Assembly (NCBI RefSeq): GCF_038246755.1
Contig: NZ_CP134706.1
Location: 5,707,501-5,771,500, forward strand
Direction: 5' to 3'
Length of the DNA stretch: 64,000 nucleotides
DNA from: Micromonospora sp. FIMYZ51
Lineage (GTDB): Bacteria; Actinomycetota; Actinomycetes; Mycobacteriales; Micromonosporaceae
Shown: positions 34,950-45,367 of the stretch, in pieces
How the letters are laid out: each line of letters begins with the position of its first letter
Position numbering within the stretch: the stretch's first letter is position 1
The notes under the pieces: generated by a model
The model's input: the letters and a program-made list of their open reading frames with translations, nothing else
Told to the model about the DNA's origin: nothing
Database searches by the model: none
Made by a program: the position numbers and the translations under genes

Positions 34950-35780
34950 ATGATCGGCTCCCGCGTACCCACGCCGGAACCGGGTCCGGGCTCGCGCCGG
35001 ACCGCCGTACGCCGACGCAGGGCCTGGCGGCGGCGGATGGCCGCGGCGGCCCGCCGGCTGCGCCGGACCGCCGCCCAGATGGGTACGGCCAGCGTCGCCA
35101 CACCCGATCCGTCGGCCGCGCCGGTGGCGGCGAGAGCGCGCCGGGTCGGGTCGACGGGGTACCGGCGGCGTTCCGGGCCGGGCCTGCCCGCGCTTGCGGT
35201 CGGCGCGCTGATGCTGCTGATCATCACGATGCTCGGCGTCGAGCGGGTGACCGGGATGAGCGTCCTGCCGGACCGCTTCATCGCCGGGTTGGTACCCCCG
35301 CCCAAGGAGTTTCCGGTGCTGCCGGCGAGCCAGCCGCTCGGCCTCGAAATCAGCTCGATCGAGCTCGAGGCCCCCGTGCACAGCGTGGGCATCGCCCCGG
35401 ACGGCAGCATCGCCGCACCGACGACGGAGCGGGCCCAGGAGGCGGGCTGGTACGACCAGGGTCCGACCCCCGGTCAGTACGGTCCGGCCGTCATCGTCGG
35501 ACACGTCGACACCCACACCGGCCCGGCCGTCTTCGCGCACCTGCGGGAGCTGCGAGCCGGCGACCGGGTGGAGGTGGCCCGCTCGGACGGCTCGGTGGCG
35601 ATCTTCGAGGTGGACCGGGTCGGCCGGTACGACAAGGAGAAACTGCCTGCGGGCGAGGTCTTCGGCGACTTCAGCCGACCCCAGTTGCGGCTGATCACCT
35701 GCGGCGGTCGTTGGGTGGGCGGCGAGACCGGCTACGCGGACAACGTGATCGTCTTCGCCTCGCTGGTGGAGGCGCGGTGA
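34950..35780 (+). CDS. class F sortase
   Basis: A 276-aa membrane transpeptidase with a long basic N-terminal cytoplasmic region, one transmembrane segment (LAVGALMLLIITMLGV) and a sortase domain. The catalytic His lies in VIVGHVDTHTGPAVF and the Cys in LRLITCGGRW; the Arg is in the C-terminal part. Class F enzymes are actinobacterial and often stand alone. It probably forms an operon with the preceding exported protein, a candidate client. ATG at 34950 is the best start, although its Shine-Dalgarno is weak. Confidence 0.88.
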   Translation: MIGSRVPTPEPGPGSRRTAVRRRRAWRRRMAAAARRLRRTAAQMGTASVATPDPSAAPVAARARRVGSTGYRRRSGPGLPALAVGALMLLIITMLGVERVTGMSVLPDRFIAGLVPPPKEFPVLPASQPLGLEISSIELEAPVHSVGIAPDGSIAAPTTERAQEAGWYDQGPTPGQYGPAVIVGHVDTHTGPAVFAHLRELRAGDRVEVARSDGSVAIFEVDRVGRYDKEKLPAGEVFGDFSRPQLRLITCGGRWVGGETGYADNVIVFASLVEAR

Positions 35781-35819
35781 CTGCCCGCCGACCCGGCGGC
35801 CGGCGGGGTCCCGGTGCGG

Positions 35820-36353
35820 TCAGGCGGCCTCGGGTTCGCGCAGGTCCAGCCAGTCGGCCCAGCGTGGATCGGGGGCCCGGTGGCCGAGCACCCGCCAGGC
35901 GATCCCCTTCGGCGCGGTGGGTGGCGCGGTGAGCCGCCAACCCAACTCGGCAGGGGTCTTGTCGCCCTTCGTGTGGTTGCACCTGGCGCAGGCGGCGACC
36001 ACGTTCTCCCACGCGTGCCGCCCGCCGCGACTGCGCGGGAAGACGTGGTCGATCGTCTCGGCCGGCCCACGGCAGTAGGCGCACCGCCAACCGTCCCGGG
36101 CGAAGATCGCCCGGCGGGACAGACCCACGTGGGTCCGGTACGGAACCCGGACGAACCGGGTGAGGCGAACGACCGAGGGCACCGGAAGCGCGCTGCGGGC
36201 GCTGTGCAGGATTCCCTCGCCGTCGGCGACGCAGACCGCCTTGGCGGAGAGCACGAGGATCGCGGCTCGACGGACCGACACGACACACAGCGGCTCGTAG
36301 GTGGCGTTGAGGACCAGCGCGCCGGAGCCCACTGCGGGTCGTATGTCAGGCAT
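35820..36353 (-). CDS. HNH endonuclease
   Basis: A 177-aa protein with an HNH/Cys4 zinc nuclease domain: CAYC, ETIDHVFPRSRGGRHAWENV with the catalytic His, and CARCNHTKGDKTP. The N-terminal half (ALVLNATYEPLCVVSVRRAA, then ILVLSAKAV) is the conserved segment of the widespread actinobacterial HNH family. The ATG at 36353 is supported by GGGAGGG upstream. It converges with the sortase gene and diverges from the MscS gene. The biological role of this family is unsettled. Confidence 0.9.
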   Translation of the reverse strand: MPDIRPAVGSGALVLNATYEPLCVVSVRRAAILVLSAKAVCVADGEGILHSARSALPVPSVVRLTRFVRVPYRTHVGLSRRAIFARDGWRCAYCRGPAETIDHVFPRSRGGRHAWENVVAACARCNHTKGDKTPAELGWRLTAPPTAPKGIAWRVLGHRAPDPRWADWLDLREPEAA

Positions 36354-36607
36354 CGCGTCACCCTCCCGGTCAGGCGGCTGCCAACACGCCACCGCCGACC
36401 GGTGCCGGACACAGCCCTACACCACCTCCACGCCGGCCGAATCACCGACGTCCGTTGCGCCAATCGTCCCTGATCGGACCCGCGAATGCACGCACTAATC
36501 CCGGGTACCTGGCGGAGCTTTCGCCCGCCGGTGGCTCCGGCGCGGTCCGCGCCACCCGCCGGTGGGTCGATGGTGGGCCCGGCGGGGACTTGCGGTACGA
36601 AATCAGG

Positions 36608-37675
36608 GTGACCCTCCGCATGCCCAGCCCCGCACCAGTCACGCCGAGCCCGGCTCCGTCCGAGACACCCGAGGTGCCAAGTCCGGAGTGCCTCACCGAG
36701 AGCCTGAGCCTGTGCCGCTGGGCGTGGGACCTGACCGGCTCGGTGTGGTTCGCCGAGGGCAGTTACTGGATTCTGATCAAGCCGCTGCGGATCATCCTGA
36801 TCCTGCTGCTGGCGGTGTCCGCCCGGTGGCTGGTGCACCGGACCATCCGGCGGCTCGTGCGGACCACCAGCGACGCCGGCGTACCCACGATGCTGCGTCC
36901 GCTGCGCGAGCGCATCCCGTCCGCCACCGCCGAGCCCGGCGAATTCGTCCCGGAGCGCCGCCGGCAGCGGGCCGAAGCGATCGGTTCGGTGCTGCGCAGC
37001 CTGAGTACCGCCTTCATCTTCGGCATCGCCCTGCTGATGGTGCTCAAGGAATTCAGCTTCGACCTGGCGCCGCTGCTGGCCAGCGCGGGCATCGCCGGCG
37101 TCGCCCTCGGTTTCGGCGCGCAGAGCCTGGTGAAGGACCTGATCGCCGGGCTGTTCATGCTGATCGAGGACCAGTACGGCGTCGGCGACACGGTCGACCT
37201 CGGCGAGGCGACCGGGGTGGTCGAAGCGGTCGGCCTGCGGGTCACCACCGTCCGTGACGGGCGAGGCGTGCTCTGGTACATCCGCAACGGTGAGGTCGTC
37301 CGGGTGGGCAACAAGAGCCAGGGCTGGGCGCTGGCAGTGGTCGACCTGCCGATCGGCTTCGCCAGCACCGAGGAGGCCACCGCGGTGCTGCGGACGGCCG
37401 CCGCCTCGATCGCGGTGGATCCGGAACTCGAACCGTCGGTGGTCGAGCCACCGCAGGTGCTCGGCATCGAGCAGGTCACGATGGAGGGCACCGTGATCCG
37501 GACCGTGGTCAAGACCACCGCCGACGGGCAGGCCGCCGTGGCCCGGGAGCTGCGGCGACGGCTCGCCGAGGCACTTGAGAACTCCGGCATCACGGCACGG
37601 CTGATGGCCGGGCGCGGCTTCCCCGGCGCACCTACTCCAGGGGGCACCGAAACCGGCCGGGGTGCTTCCGGATGA
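36608..37675 (+). CDS. mechanosensitive ion channel, MscS family
   Basis: A 355-aa membrane channel that opens under membrane tension to release solutes. TM segments are LRIILILLLAVSARWLV, TAFIFGIALLMVLKEF, and the pore-lining LLASAGIAGVALGFGAQSLV. The latter leads into KDLIAGLFMLIEDQYGVGD, the MscS signature. A soluble beta domain and C-terminal helical part follow. The start is uncertain: GTG at 36608 or ATG at 36620, neither with a strong Shine-Dalgarno. Confidence 0.92.
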   Translation: MTLRMPSPAPVTPSPAPSETPEVPSPECLTESLSLCRWAWDLTGSVWFAEGSYWILIKPLRIILILLLAVSARWLVHRTIRRLVRTTSDAGVPTMLRPLRERIPSATAEPGEFVPERRRQRAEAIGSVLRSLSTAFIFGIALLMVLKEFSFDLAPLLASAGIAGVALGFGAQSLVKDLIAGLFMLIEDQYGVGDTVDLGEATGVVEAVGLRVTTVRDGRGVLWYIRNGEVVRVGNKSQGWALAVVDLPIGFASTEEATAVLRTAAASIAVDPELEPSVVEPPQVLGIEQVTMEGTVIRTVVKTTADGQAAVARELRRRLAEALENSGITARLMAGRGFPGAPTPGGTETGRGASG

Positions 37676-37815
37676 GCGCTACCGGCGATCGGGCGATGGA
37701 GGCGAGGCCGGTCTCGACAGGCCGTCCGACGGGGGGTCGCGACTGAGCGGCCCCTCAGGTATCGTCCGTTCGGTTCAGTCGGGGATGTGACGATCAAGCC
37801 GTTCGCCCTAGCCAG

Positions 37816-37826
37816 TTGTCAGACAA
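37816..37826. promoter_or_regulatory. TTGTC-A-GACAA palindrome upstream of the MFS gene
   Basis: A perfect 11-bp palindrome of the kind bound by FadR/GntR-type regulators. It is 111 nt before the MFS start and in the gap after the MscS gene. No GntR gene is in the window. Function is inferred only. Confidence 0.3.
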
Positions 37827-37936
37827 TCGGGCAGAATCCGGTGCACGCGCTCCCCGAGCGTGGTCACGTCCTCGCTGATCCGCAGATCTGACGATGGTCC
37901 CGGGGCTGCCATCACGAGTGGCGCGCTGCCGGGGCG

Positions 37937-39301
37937 ATGGAGGCGATGGTGTCGGACGAGCAACCTCGTCGGGAAGGACCCACCACCTTCCGGGAGGTTT
38001 TCGCCCAGAGTGAGTACCGCGCCGTCCTCGCGGCCACCACGCTGACCTGGCTCGGCGACTACGTCGCCAAGGCGGCGGTCACCCTCCTCGTCTACCGGGC
38101 CACCGAGTCCGTCGCTCTCTCCGCCACCGCGTTCGCGGTCAGCTTCCTGCCCTGGCTGATCGGCGGCCCACTGCTCGCGGCCATCGCCGAGCGGCACCGC
38201 TACCGGCAGGTCATGGTCATCTGCGACCTCATCCGCATGGCGTTCATGCTGCTCATCGCCATCCCGGGAATGCCGGTGGCGGCGGTCCTGGCGCTGATCT
38301 TCCTCACCACCCTGGCCAATCCTCCGAGCCAGTCGGCACGCTCCGCGTTGACGCCGCAGATCCTGTCGAAGGAGCGGCTCGTCCTCGGGCTCTCGCTCTT
38401 CGCCAGCGCGGGGCAGGCGGCCCAGGTCGTCGGCTACCTGCTCGGCGCCGCCGTGGCGACGGTCAACCCCTCCGCCGCGCTGCTGTTGAACGCGGGCGCG
38501 CTGGCGATGTCGGCCCTGCTCGTCCGGTTCGGCGTACGCGACCGGCCGCCGGCGATGGACAGCTCGCACCGCAGCCATCTGCTCCGGGAAACCGCCGCCG
38601 GGTTCGGACTGATCTTCCGTACCCCGGTGTTGCGGGCGATCGCCGTACTCGTCTTCAGCGCGGTGCTCTTCTCCATCGTGCCCGAGGGGCTGGCGGCGGC
38701 CTGGGCCAACGAGCACGTCGACGACGAGTTGCAGGCCGGGGCGGCCCAGGCGCTGATCATGGCCGCCAACCCGGTGGGCTTCGTGCTCGGCGGTCTGCTG
38801 GTCGGGCGGACCCTCACTCAGGCGCGCCAGCAGAGCCTGCTGCGACCGTTGGCCGTGCTCGCCCCGTTGGCGCTGGTGCCGGCGCTGTTCGACCCGCCGC
38901 CGGTAGTGGTGGCGCTGCTCGCCGCGGTCTGCGGGTTCGCGGTCGCCGGCATCATCCCGGTGGCCAACGGTCTGTTCGTCCAGGCCCTCCCCGACGGCTT
39001 CCGGGCCCGGGCGTTCGGCGTGATGGGGTCGGGCATACAGGTGATCCAGGGTGTCTCGGTGCTGATCACCGGCCTGCTCGCCGAGCGGTTCCCGATCCCA
39101 CTGGTGGTGGGGGTGTGGAGCGCCGCCGGGGTGGTGCTGATGGCGTTCGTCGCCCGGCGTTTTCCGGACCCACAGACCGTCGCCGCCGCCATCGCCGCCG
39201 CCGGGCGGGATTCCCCCGGCGGTGCCGAGGCGCAGCCGCCGTCCGACGATCCGGGCCCCGGGCACGTGGGACCGGGCCGGCCGCGACACGCGGTGACCTG
39301 A
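37937..39301 (+). CDS. MFS transporter (12-TM, MFS_3/EntS-like)
   Basis: A 454-aa integral membrane protein with about 12 helices. Its N-terminus (REVFAQSEYRAVLAATTLTW) and the RQVMVICDLIRMAFMLLIAI region match the EntS-like MFS_3 group of exporters. The C-terminal cytoplasmic tail is rich in Pro, Gly and Asp. ATG at 37937 is used; ATG 37946 or GTG 37949 (with GGAGG five bases before) could be the true start. The substrate is unknown. Confidence 0.88.
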   Translation: MEAMVSDEQPRREGPTTFREVFAQSEYRAVLAATTLTWLGDYVAKAAVTLLVYRATESVALSATAFAVSFLPWLIGGPLLAAIAERHRYRQVMVICDLIRMAFMLLIAIPGMPVAAVLALIFLTTLANPPSQSARSALTPQILSKERLVLGLSLFASAGQAAQVVGYLLGAAVATVNPSAALLLNAGALAMSALLVRFGVRDRPPAMDSSHRSHLLRETAAGFGLIFRTPVLRAIAVLVFSAVLFSIVPEGLAAAWANEHVDDELQAGAAQALIMAANPVGFVLGGLLVGRTLTQARQQSLLRPLAVLAPLALVPALFDPPPVVVALLAAVCGFAVAGIIPVANGLFVQALPDGFRARAFGVMGSGIQVIQGVSVLITGLLAERFPIPLVVGVWSAAGVVLMAFVARRFPDPQTVAAAIAAAGRDSPGGAEAQPPSDDPGPGHVGPGRPRHAVT

Positions 39302-39370
39302 CCACCGGCCGTCCGGGTGACCTGACCCACCGGCCGCCGACCGTCCGGGTGACCTGAACCACCGGCTGCG
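39290..39370. repeat. imperfect repeats of GGGTGACCTGACC/CACCGGCC around the MFS stop
   Basis: GTGACCTGA[C]CCACCGGCCG and CCGTCCGG recur about three times with varying spacing at 39292-39368. The MFS stop codon lies in the first copy. They look like slippage products. Confidence 0.55.
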
Positions 39371-39419
39371 CCCGCCCCGGCCCGGGCGGCCGACGGGGGA
39401 AGCCTGGCAGGATGGAACG

Positions 39420-39848
39420 GTGAATTCCGCAGCTGAGTCCGAACCCCGCGGCGAGGCGGTCACGCTCTTCGACGCCGTCGGCGGCGAGCCCACGTTCCGC
39501 AAGCTGGTCGACGAGTTCTACGCCGGCATCGCCACCGACCCGCTGCTGCGCCCGATGTACCCGGAGGAGGACCTGGGTCCGGCCAACGAGCGGATGCGGC
39601 TCTTCCTGATCCAGTACTGGGGCGGCCCGAGCACCTACTCCGCCCAGCGGGGACATCCCCGGCTGCGGATGCGGCACGCGCCGTTCCGGATCGGCGCTGC
39701 CGAGCGCGACGCCTGGCTACGCCACATGCGCCGGGCCGTCGCCAGCCTCGACCTGCCACCGGCGACCGCCACCGAACTCTGGAACTACCTCGAACGGGCG
39801 GCGTACTTCATGGTGAACACGATGGAGGACCCGGCCGCCCCCGCGTGA
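39420..39848 (+). CDS. glbO: group II truncated haemoglobin (trHbO)
   Basis: A 142-aa globin with a 2-on-2 fold. [40 protein letters not shown] and [16 protein letters not shown] are the group II features; the proximal His is in MRHAPF and the conserved Trp in [11 protein letters not shown] is G8. These proteins bind oxygen or react with nitric oxide and peroxide. The GTG at 39420 has no clear Shine-Dalgarno but follows CAGGAT six bases upstream, a possible leaderless start. Confidence 0.95.
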   Translation: MNSAAESEPRGEAVTLFDAVGGEPTFRKLVDEFYAGIATDPLLRPMYPEEDLGPANERMRLFLIQYWGGPSTYSAQRGHPRLRMRHAPFRIGAAERDAWLRHMRRAVASLDLPPATATELWNYLERAAYFMVNTMEDPAAPA

Positions 39849-39859
39849 CCCTGCTCGAC

Positions 39860-40110
39860 GGCGGCCCCGGCGGCACTGCCGCCACCGGCGGCCCCGGCGG
39901 CCCTGCCGCCACCGGCGGGCCCCGGCCCGACCGCCCAGGCACGTGGCCCGGCCACCCAGAGCGCGGCCGACGCACGTACGCCCGACCGCCCAGGCACGTG
40001 GCCCGGCCACCCAGAGCGCGGCCGACGCACGTACGCCCGACCGCCCAGGCACGTGGCCCGGCCGCCCTGGGCGGCCGACGCACGTGGCCCGGCCGCCCTG
40101 GGCGGCGGCG
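39860..40110. repeat. 27-bp and 55-bp tandem repeats between glbO and the YbjN gene
   Basis: Two 27-nt units (GGCGGCCCCGGCGGCACTGC...) lie at 39860-39913. Then come two identical 55-nt units at 39929-39983 and 39984-40038 (GACCGCCCAGGCACGTGGCC...) and a shortened third with a CTGGGCGGCC variant to 40110. The 262-nt gap between the convergent genes holds nothing else. Confidence 0.9.
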
Positions 40111-40539
40111 TCAGAGCAGGGCGCCCTCGTCGTGCAGCCAGTCGACGAAGCTCGTCGCCACGGCGGCCCCGCAATCGAGCAACTCGACCAGGAGCGCGTC
40201 GTGGGTGCCGGCGGCGAGCGGCACCTGCAACTCGGCGTAGATCGGCAACTGGCCCCGCTCGGTGGCGTCACCCACGTACGCCTTGCAGAAGCGTCGGGTG
40301 TGGTTCCACTCGTTGACCACCCGGTACGCCCGGTCCGCCCAGTCCGGCGGCACGGTCGCGTGTGGCCGCGCCCGAAGCACGAGGATCTCGTCCTCCGGGC
40401 CTTCGAGGGTGACCAGCACGGCGTGCCGTTCCCACATGGCCAGCAGATTGCCGTCGCCGTCGGCGAGATAGCGCACGTCGAGCAGGTCGAGCGCATCGCA
40501 GATCCGGCGCAGGGTGACCGGTTCGACGGTGGCCGGCAT
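40111..40539 (-). CDS. YbjN domain-containing protein
   Basis: A 142-aa protein with the type III secretion chaperone-like YbjN fold. Typical segments: VTLRRICDALDLLDVRYLAD, LLAMWERHAVLVTLEG and ERGQLPIYAELQVPLAAGTH, followed by FVDWLHDEGAL at the end. Actinobacteria carry several such proteins of unclear function. The ATG at 40539 has no strong Shine-Dalgarno; an in-frame TTG lies four codons upstream. Confidence 0.85.
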   Translation of the reverse strand: MPATVEPVTLRRICDALDLLDVRYLADGDGNLLAMWERHAVLVTLEGPEDEILVLRARPHATVPPDWADRAYRVVNEWNHTRRFCKAYVGDATERGQLPIYAELQVPLAAGTHDALLVELLDCGAAVATSFVDWLHDEGALL

Positions 40540-40827
40540 GTCGGCGATCAAGGAATGATCACCGCCTGGACAGTCGTCCCCCGGCTTACGGGGCGCCGGC
40601 GGTCCAACCCGGACGGCACCCTCCACCGTGATCCTGCTTCGAGTTTCCGAGTCGCCGCCACTGGCGGGACCAGGGCGCCATGACCACCACGGCATCGCTC
40701 GCGCACCTCACTCCCCAGCGGATCCAGTCGCCTACGGTGGGTTGGGATCCGAGGATGGACGGTACCCGGACAGCCGGTACGAAGCATCCCCCCAACGCCA
40801 GCCCCAACCCGGATTTACGATAGGTGG

Positions 40828-41514
40828 TCACCCGAACGGATGAGTCGCGACGGGCTTTACGACAAGATCCGTGGCCTTCTGCGACCACACGGCTCCGTAC
40901 GGTCCCACCAGGCCGACCCATCGGCCAGCCGCCCGGACCTGTACCCCGTCCGGCCCGGGGGAATCCTCGGGCCCGAGGAACCCCATCCGGATCACTCCCT
41001 GCACCATCCGCTGGGTCACCCGTACCGGGCGGCCCGGCTCGTCGTCCGGAGTCACCACCACGGCGACGTGGTCCAGCAGCGCGTCCCGCAGCGCCCGCTG
41101 GCCGACCGCCCGGCCGCCGACCCCGTGCGCGCCCGCCGTCCGCAGGGTGTCCGCCGCCGCCTCGGCGAGCCGGCGCAGCTCACCGCCGGGCAGCGTCTCG
41201 ACCCGTTGGCTGGCCGGCGGCGGGAGCGGCCACCGCCACCGGGCATCCTGCCGATCCGGCAGCGCGGTGCCGCCGGCCGCCAACTCGGCGAGCAACTGTC
41301 CGGCCACGACTGTGGCGTCCGCGCCGGCCGCGCCGGCCACGGTGCGAACCGCCAGCACCCCCCACGGCAGCCGGGCCCAGAGGGCGGTACGCCCGGGCGT
41401 ACCGGCCGGACGCAGTCGGACCAGGGCGTCGCGCTCCAGCCGGACCAGCCGGGCCAGGAATGCCTCGGCGTCGGCGACGCCCTCGATGCCGTGCTGCGGG
41501 CCGACGCCGGTCAC
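40828..41514 (-). CDS. conserved actinobacterial hypothetical protein
   Basis: A 228-aa soluble protein of mostly alpha-helical character. It resembles hypothetical genes commonly placed after ettA and a thioesterase in actinobacteria, but has no named domain I recognise. Notable segments are LWARLPWGVLAVRT, TQRMVQGVIRMGFLGPED and the Trp-containing end VGPYGAVWSQKA. Its GTG start at 41514 overlaps the thioesterase stop by 4 nt, so it is translated from the ettA transcript. The 288-nt gap to the YbjN gene shows no feature. Confidence 0.75.
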   Translation of the reverse strand: MTGVGPQHGIEGVADAEAFLARLVRLERDALVRLRPAGTPGRTALWARLPWGVLAVRTVAGAAGADATVVAGQLLAELAAGGTALPDRQDARWRWPLPPPASQRVETLPGGELRRLAEAAADTLRTAGAHGVGGRAVGQRALRDALLDHVAVVVTPDDEPGRPVRVTQRMVQGVIRMGFLGPEDSPGPDGVQVRAAGRWVGLVGPYGAVWSQKATDLVVKPVATHPFG

Positions 41515-41942
41515 GTGGCGTACCCGAGCAGGAAGGTGCGCTCCGACTCGGTGAGTCGCCGAGGCAGCTGCCGGGTCAGGTCGAACGGCACCAGCACCGA
41601 GCGCGCCCGGCTGACCAGCAGCTCACCGTCGTACATCTCGTAGCCGATGGTGAAGGAACCGGCCCGGACCTGCTCCACCCAGAGCTCGATCCGTACCGTC
41701 GGGGCCGCCTCCGCGGTGGCCCGGCCCAGGGCGTAGTCGACCGGGCGCAGGTAGTCGACCTCGTGCCGGCGGATCACCACTCCGTCGGCGAACGAGTCGA
41801 CGCCCTGTGCCCGGGCACCGACGAACATCAACGCCACCCGGGCCTCCTCGTAGAGGGTGAGGAAGCGGGCGTTGTTGACGTGCCCGTAGGCGTCCAGGTC
41901 GGACCACCGCAGGGTGCACTCGTAGACAAACCGGTCAGCCAC
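41511..41942 (-). CDS. hotdog-fold acyl-CoA thioesterase
   Basis: A 143-aa 4-hydroxybenzoyl-CoA thioesterase-like protein. LRWSDLDAYGHVNNARFLTL is the active-site helix with the conserved Asp. Members hydrolyse acyl-CoA thioesters. ATG at 41942 starts 15 nt after the ettA stop; it is the middle gene of an ettA-thioesterase-hypothetical operon. Confidence 0.92.
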   Translation of the reverse strand: MADRFVYECTLRWSDLDAYGHVNNARFLTLYEEARVALMFVGARAQGVDSFADGVVIRRHEVDYLRPVDYALGRATAEAAPTVRIELWVEQVRAGSFTIGYEMYDGELLVSRARSVLVPFDLTRQLPRRLTESERTFLLGYAT

Positions 41943-41957
41943 GGGTACCGGCCCCGA

Positions 41958-43634
41958 TCAGTCGCGGGTCAGCTTGCGGTAGGTCACCCGGTGCGGCCGG
42001 GCCGCCTCGGCGCCGAGCCGGTCGATCTTGTTCTTCTCGTACGCCTCGAAGTTGCCCTCGAACCAGAACCACTTCGCCGGGTTCTCCTCGTCGCCCTCCC
42101 AGGCCAGGATGTGCGTGGCGACCCGGTCCAGGAACATCCGGTCGTGGGAGATCACCACGGCGCAGCCGGGGAACTCCAGCAGCGCGTTCTCCAGGCTGGA
42201 GAGCGTCTCCACGTCCAGGTCGTTGGTGGGCTCGTCGAGCAGGATCACGTTCCCGCCGATCTTGAGCGTGAGCGCCAGGTTGAGCCGGTTGCGCTCGCCA
42301 CCGGAGAGCACCTTTGTCGGCTTCTGCTGATCCGGTCCCTTGAACCCGAAGGCGGCGATGTACGCCCGGGACGGCATCTCGACCTTGCCCACCATCAGGT
42401 GGTCCAGCCCGTCCGAGACGACCTCCCAGACGGTCTTGTCGCCGGCCAGGCCCTGCCGGTTCTGGTCGACGTACGACAGCGAGACGGTGTCGCCGACCTT
42501 TACCGAGCCGGCGGTCGGCTGCTCCAGCCCGACGATCGTCTTGAACAGGGTGGTCTTGCCGACGCCGTTCGGGCCGATGATGCCGACGATGCCGTTGCGG
42601 GGCAGCGAGAAGGACAGGTTGTCGATAAGCACCCGGTCACCGAAGGCCTTGGTCAGGTTCTGCGCCTCGATGACGGTGTTGCCCAGGCGCGGGCCCGGCG
42701 GGATCTGGATCTCCTCGAAGTCCAGCTTGCGGGTCTTCTCCGCCTCGGCGGCCATCTCGTCGTACCGGTCGAGACGGGCCTTGGACTTGGTCTGCCGGGC
42801 CTTGGCGTTGGAGCGGACCCATTCCAGCTCGTCGGCGAGGCGCTTCTTCATCTTGGCGTCGCGGCGGCCCTCCACGGAGAGCCGGGCGGCCTTCTTCTCC
42901 AGGTAGGTGGAGTAGTTGCCCTCGTAGCCGACGGCCCGGCCCCGGTCCAGCTCCAGGATCCAGCCGGCCACGTTGTCCAGGAAGTACCGGTCGTGGGTGA
43001 TGGCCAGCACGGTGCCGGCGTACTTGGCCAGGTGCTGCTCCAGCCACTGCACGCTCTCCGCGTCCAGGTGGTTTGTGGGCTCGTCGAGCAGCAGCAGGTC
43101 GGGCGCCTCCAGCAGGAGCTTGCAGAGCGCCACCCGGCGCCGCTCGCCACCGGAGAGCGTGGTGACGTCGGCGTCCGGCGGCGGGCAGCGCAGCGCGTCC
43201 ATGGCCAGCTCGAGCTTGGAGTCGATGTCCCAGGCGTCGGCGTGGTCCAGCTCCTCCTGGAGCTTGCCCATCTCCTCCATCAACTCGTCGGAGTAGTCGG
43301 TGGCCATCTGCTCGGCGATCTTGTTGAACCGCTCCAGTTTGGCCTTGGTGTCGGCCACCGCCTCCTCGATGTTGCCGAGGACGGTCTTGGCGTCGTTGAG
43401 TGGCGGCTCCTGGGCCAGCAGTCCGACGGTGTAGCCGGGCATCAGCCGGGCCTCGCCGTTGCTCGGCCGGTCCAAGCCTGCCATGATCTTGAGCAGGCTG
43501 GACTTACCAGCACCGTTCGGGCCGACCACACCGATCTTGGCCCCCGGCAGGAAGCTAAGCGTCACGTTGTCGAGCACGACCTTGTCGCCGTGCGCCTTGC
43601 GCGCCTTTTCCAGGACGTAGATGTACTGGGCCAC
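41958..43634 (-). CDS. ettA: energy-dependent translational throttle protein EttA (ABC-F)
   Basis: A 558-aa ABC-F ATPase with two nucleotide-binding domains that binds the ribosomal E site and gates translation by energy state. Walker [10 protein letters not shown] (NBD1) and GPNGVGKTT (NBD2), signatures [15 protein letters not shown] and [15 protein letters not shown], and Walker [13 protein letters not shown] and [12 protein letters not shown] are all intact. The charged linker contains [13 protein letters not shown]. The start is GTG at 43634. Confidence 0.97.
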   Translation of the reverse strand: MAQYIYVLEKARKAHGDKVVLDNVTLSFLPGAKIGVVGPNGAGKSSLLKIMAGLDRPSNGEARLMPGYTVGLLAQEPPLNDAKTVLGNIEEAVADTKAKLERFNKIAEQMATDYSDELMEEMGKLQEELDHADAWDIDSKLELAMDALRCPPPDADVTTLSGGERRRVALCKLLLEAPDLLLLDEPTNHLDAESVQWLEQHLAKYAGTVLAITHDRYFLDNVAGWILELDRGRAVGYEGNYSTYLEKKAARLSVEGRRDAKMKKRLADELEWVRSNAKARQTKSKARLDRYDEMAAEAEKTRKLDFEEIQIPPGPRLGNTVIEAQNLTKAFGDRVLIDNLSFSLPRNGIVGIIGPNGVGKTTLFKTIVGLEQPTAGSVKVGDTVSLSYVDQNRQGLAGDKTVWEVVSDGLDHLMVGKVEMPSRAYIAAFGFKGPDQQKPTKVLSGGERNRLNLALTLKIGGNVILLDEPTNDLDVETLSSLENALLEFPGCAVVISHDRMFLDRVATHILAWEGDEENPAKWFWFEGNFEAYEKNKIDRLGAEAARPHRVTYRKLTRD

Positions 43635-43854
43635 GGTGCGGGCTACCTCCGTCGATTGCGTTCGCCGAATTGCGTGGTGCGGGGCGCGGGCCGCGCCGCC
43701 ACCCGTGCCTGCCGGCCGGGGCCGGCCGCGCGCACGCCATCCTCAATCCTGACAGGTACGCGGGCCCGCGCCCACATCGCCCCGCCCGGACAACGGCTCG
43801 CGGCGGGGCGGTCACGCCCTCGGCCGGACGACCTGTCACCATGATCACGCCGGC

Positions 43855-43879
43855 GGTTCGGCCAGTCTGGGACGGGTAC
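43855..43879 (+). promoter_or_regulatory. candidate stress-sigma (SigB-like) promoter upstream of otsA
   Basis: GGTT (43855-43858), 15 bases and GGGTAC (43874-43879) fit the GNNT-N14-16-GGGTA(C/T) consensus of Streptomyces SigB-type factors, 88 nt before the otsA start. The 332-nt gap between ettA and otsA shows nothing else clear except TACGCT repeats near 43914-43926. Inferred by motif match. Confidence 0.4.
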
Positions 43880-43966
43880 GTGACTCCGGCACGGGGGAAC
43901 AGACACCGCAGCTACGCTCAGTACGCTCATCGCGGTGGACCCGTCAGCACCCGGAGGTGGCCGATC

Positions 43967-45363
<1,397 letters not shown>

Positions 45364-45367
<4 letters not shown>

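Noticed and set aside
39929..40110. CRISPR array in the 55-bp repeats
   Set aside because: Only two or three adjacent units without spacers, and no cas genes.
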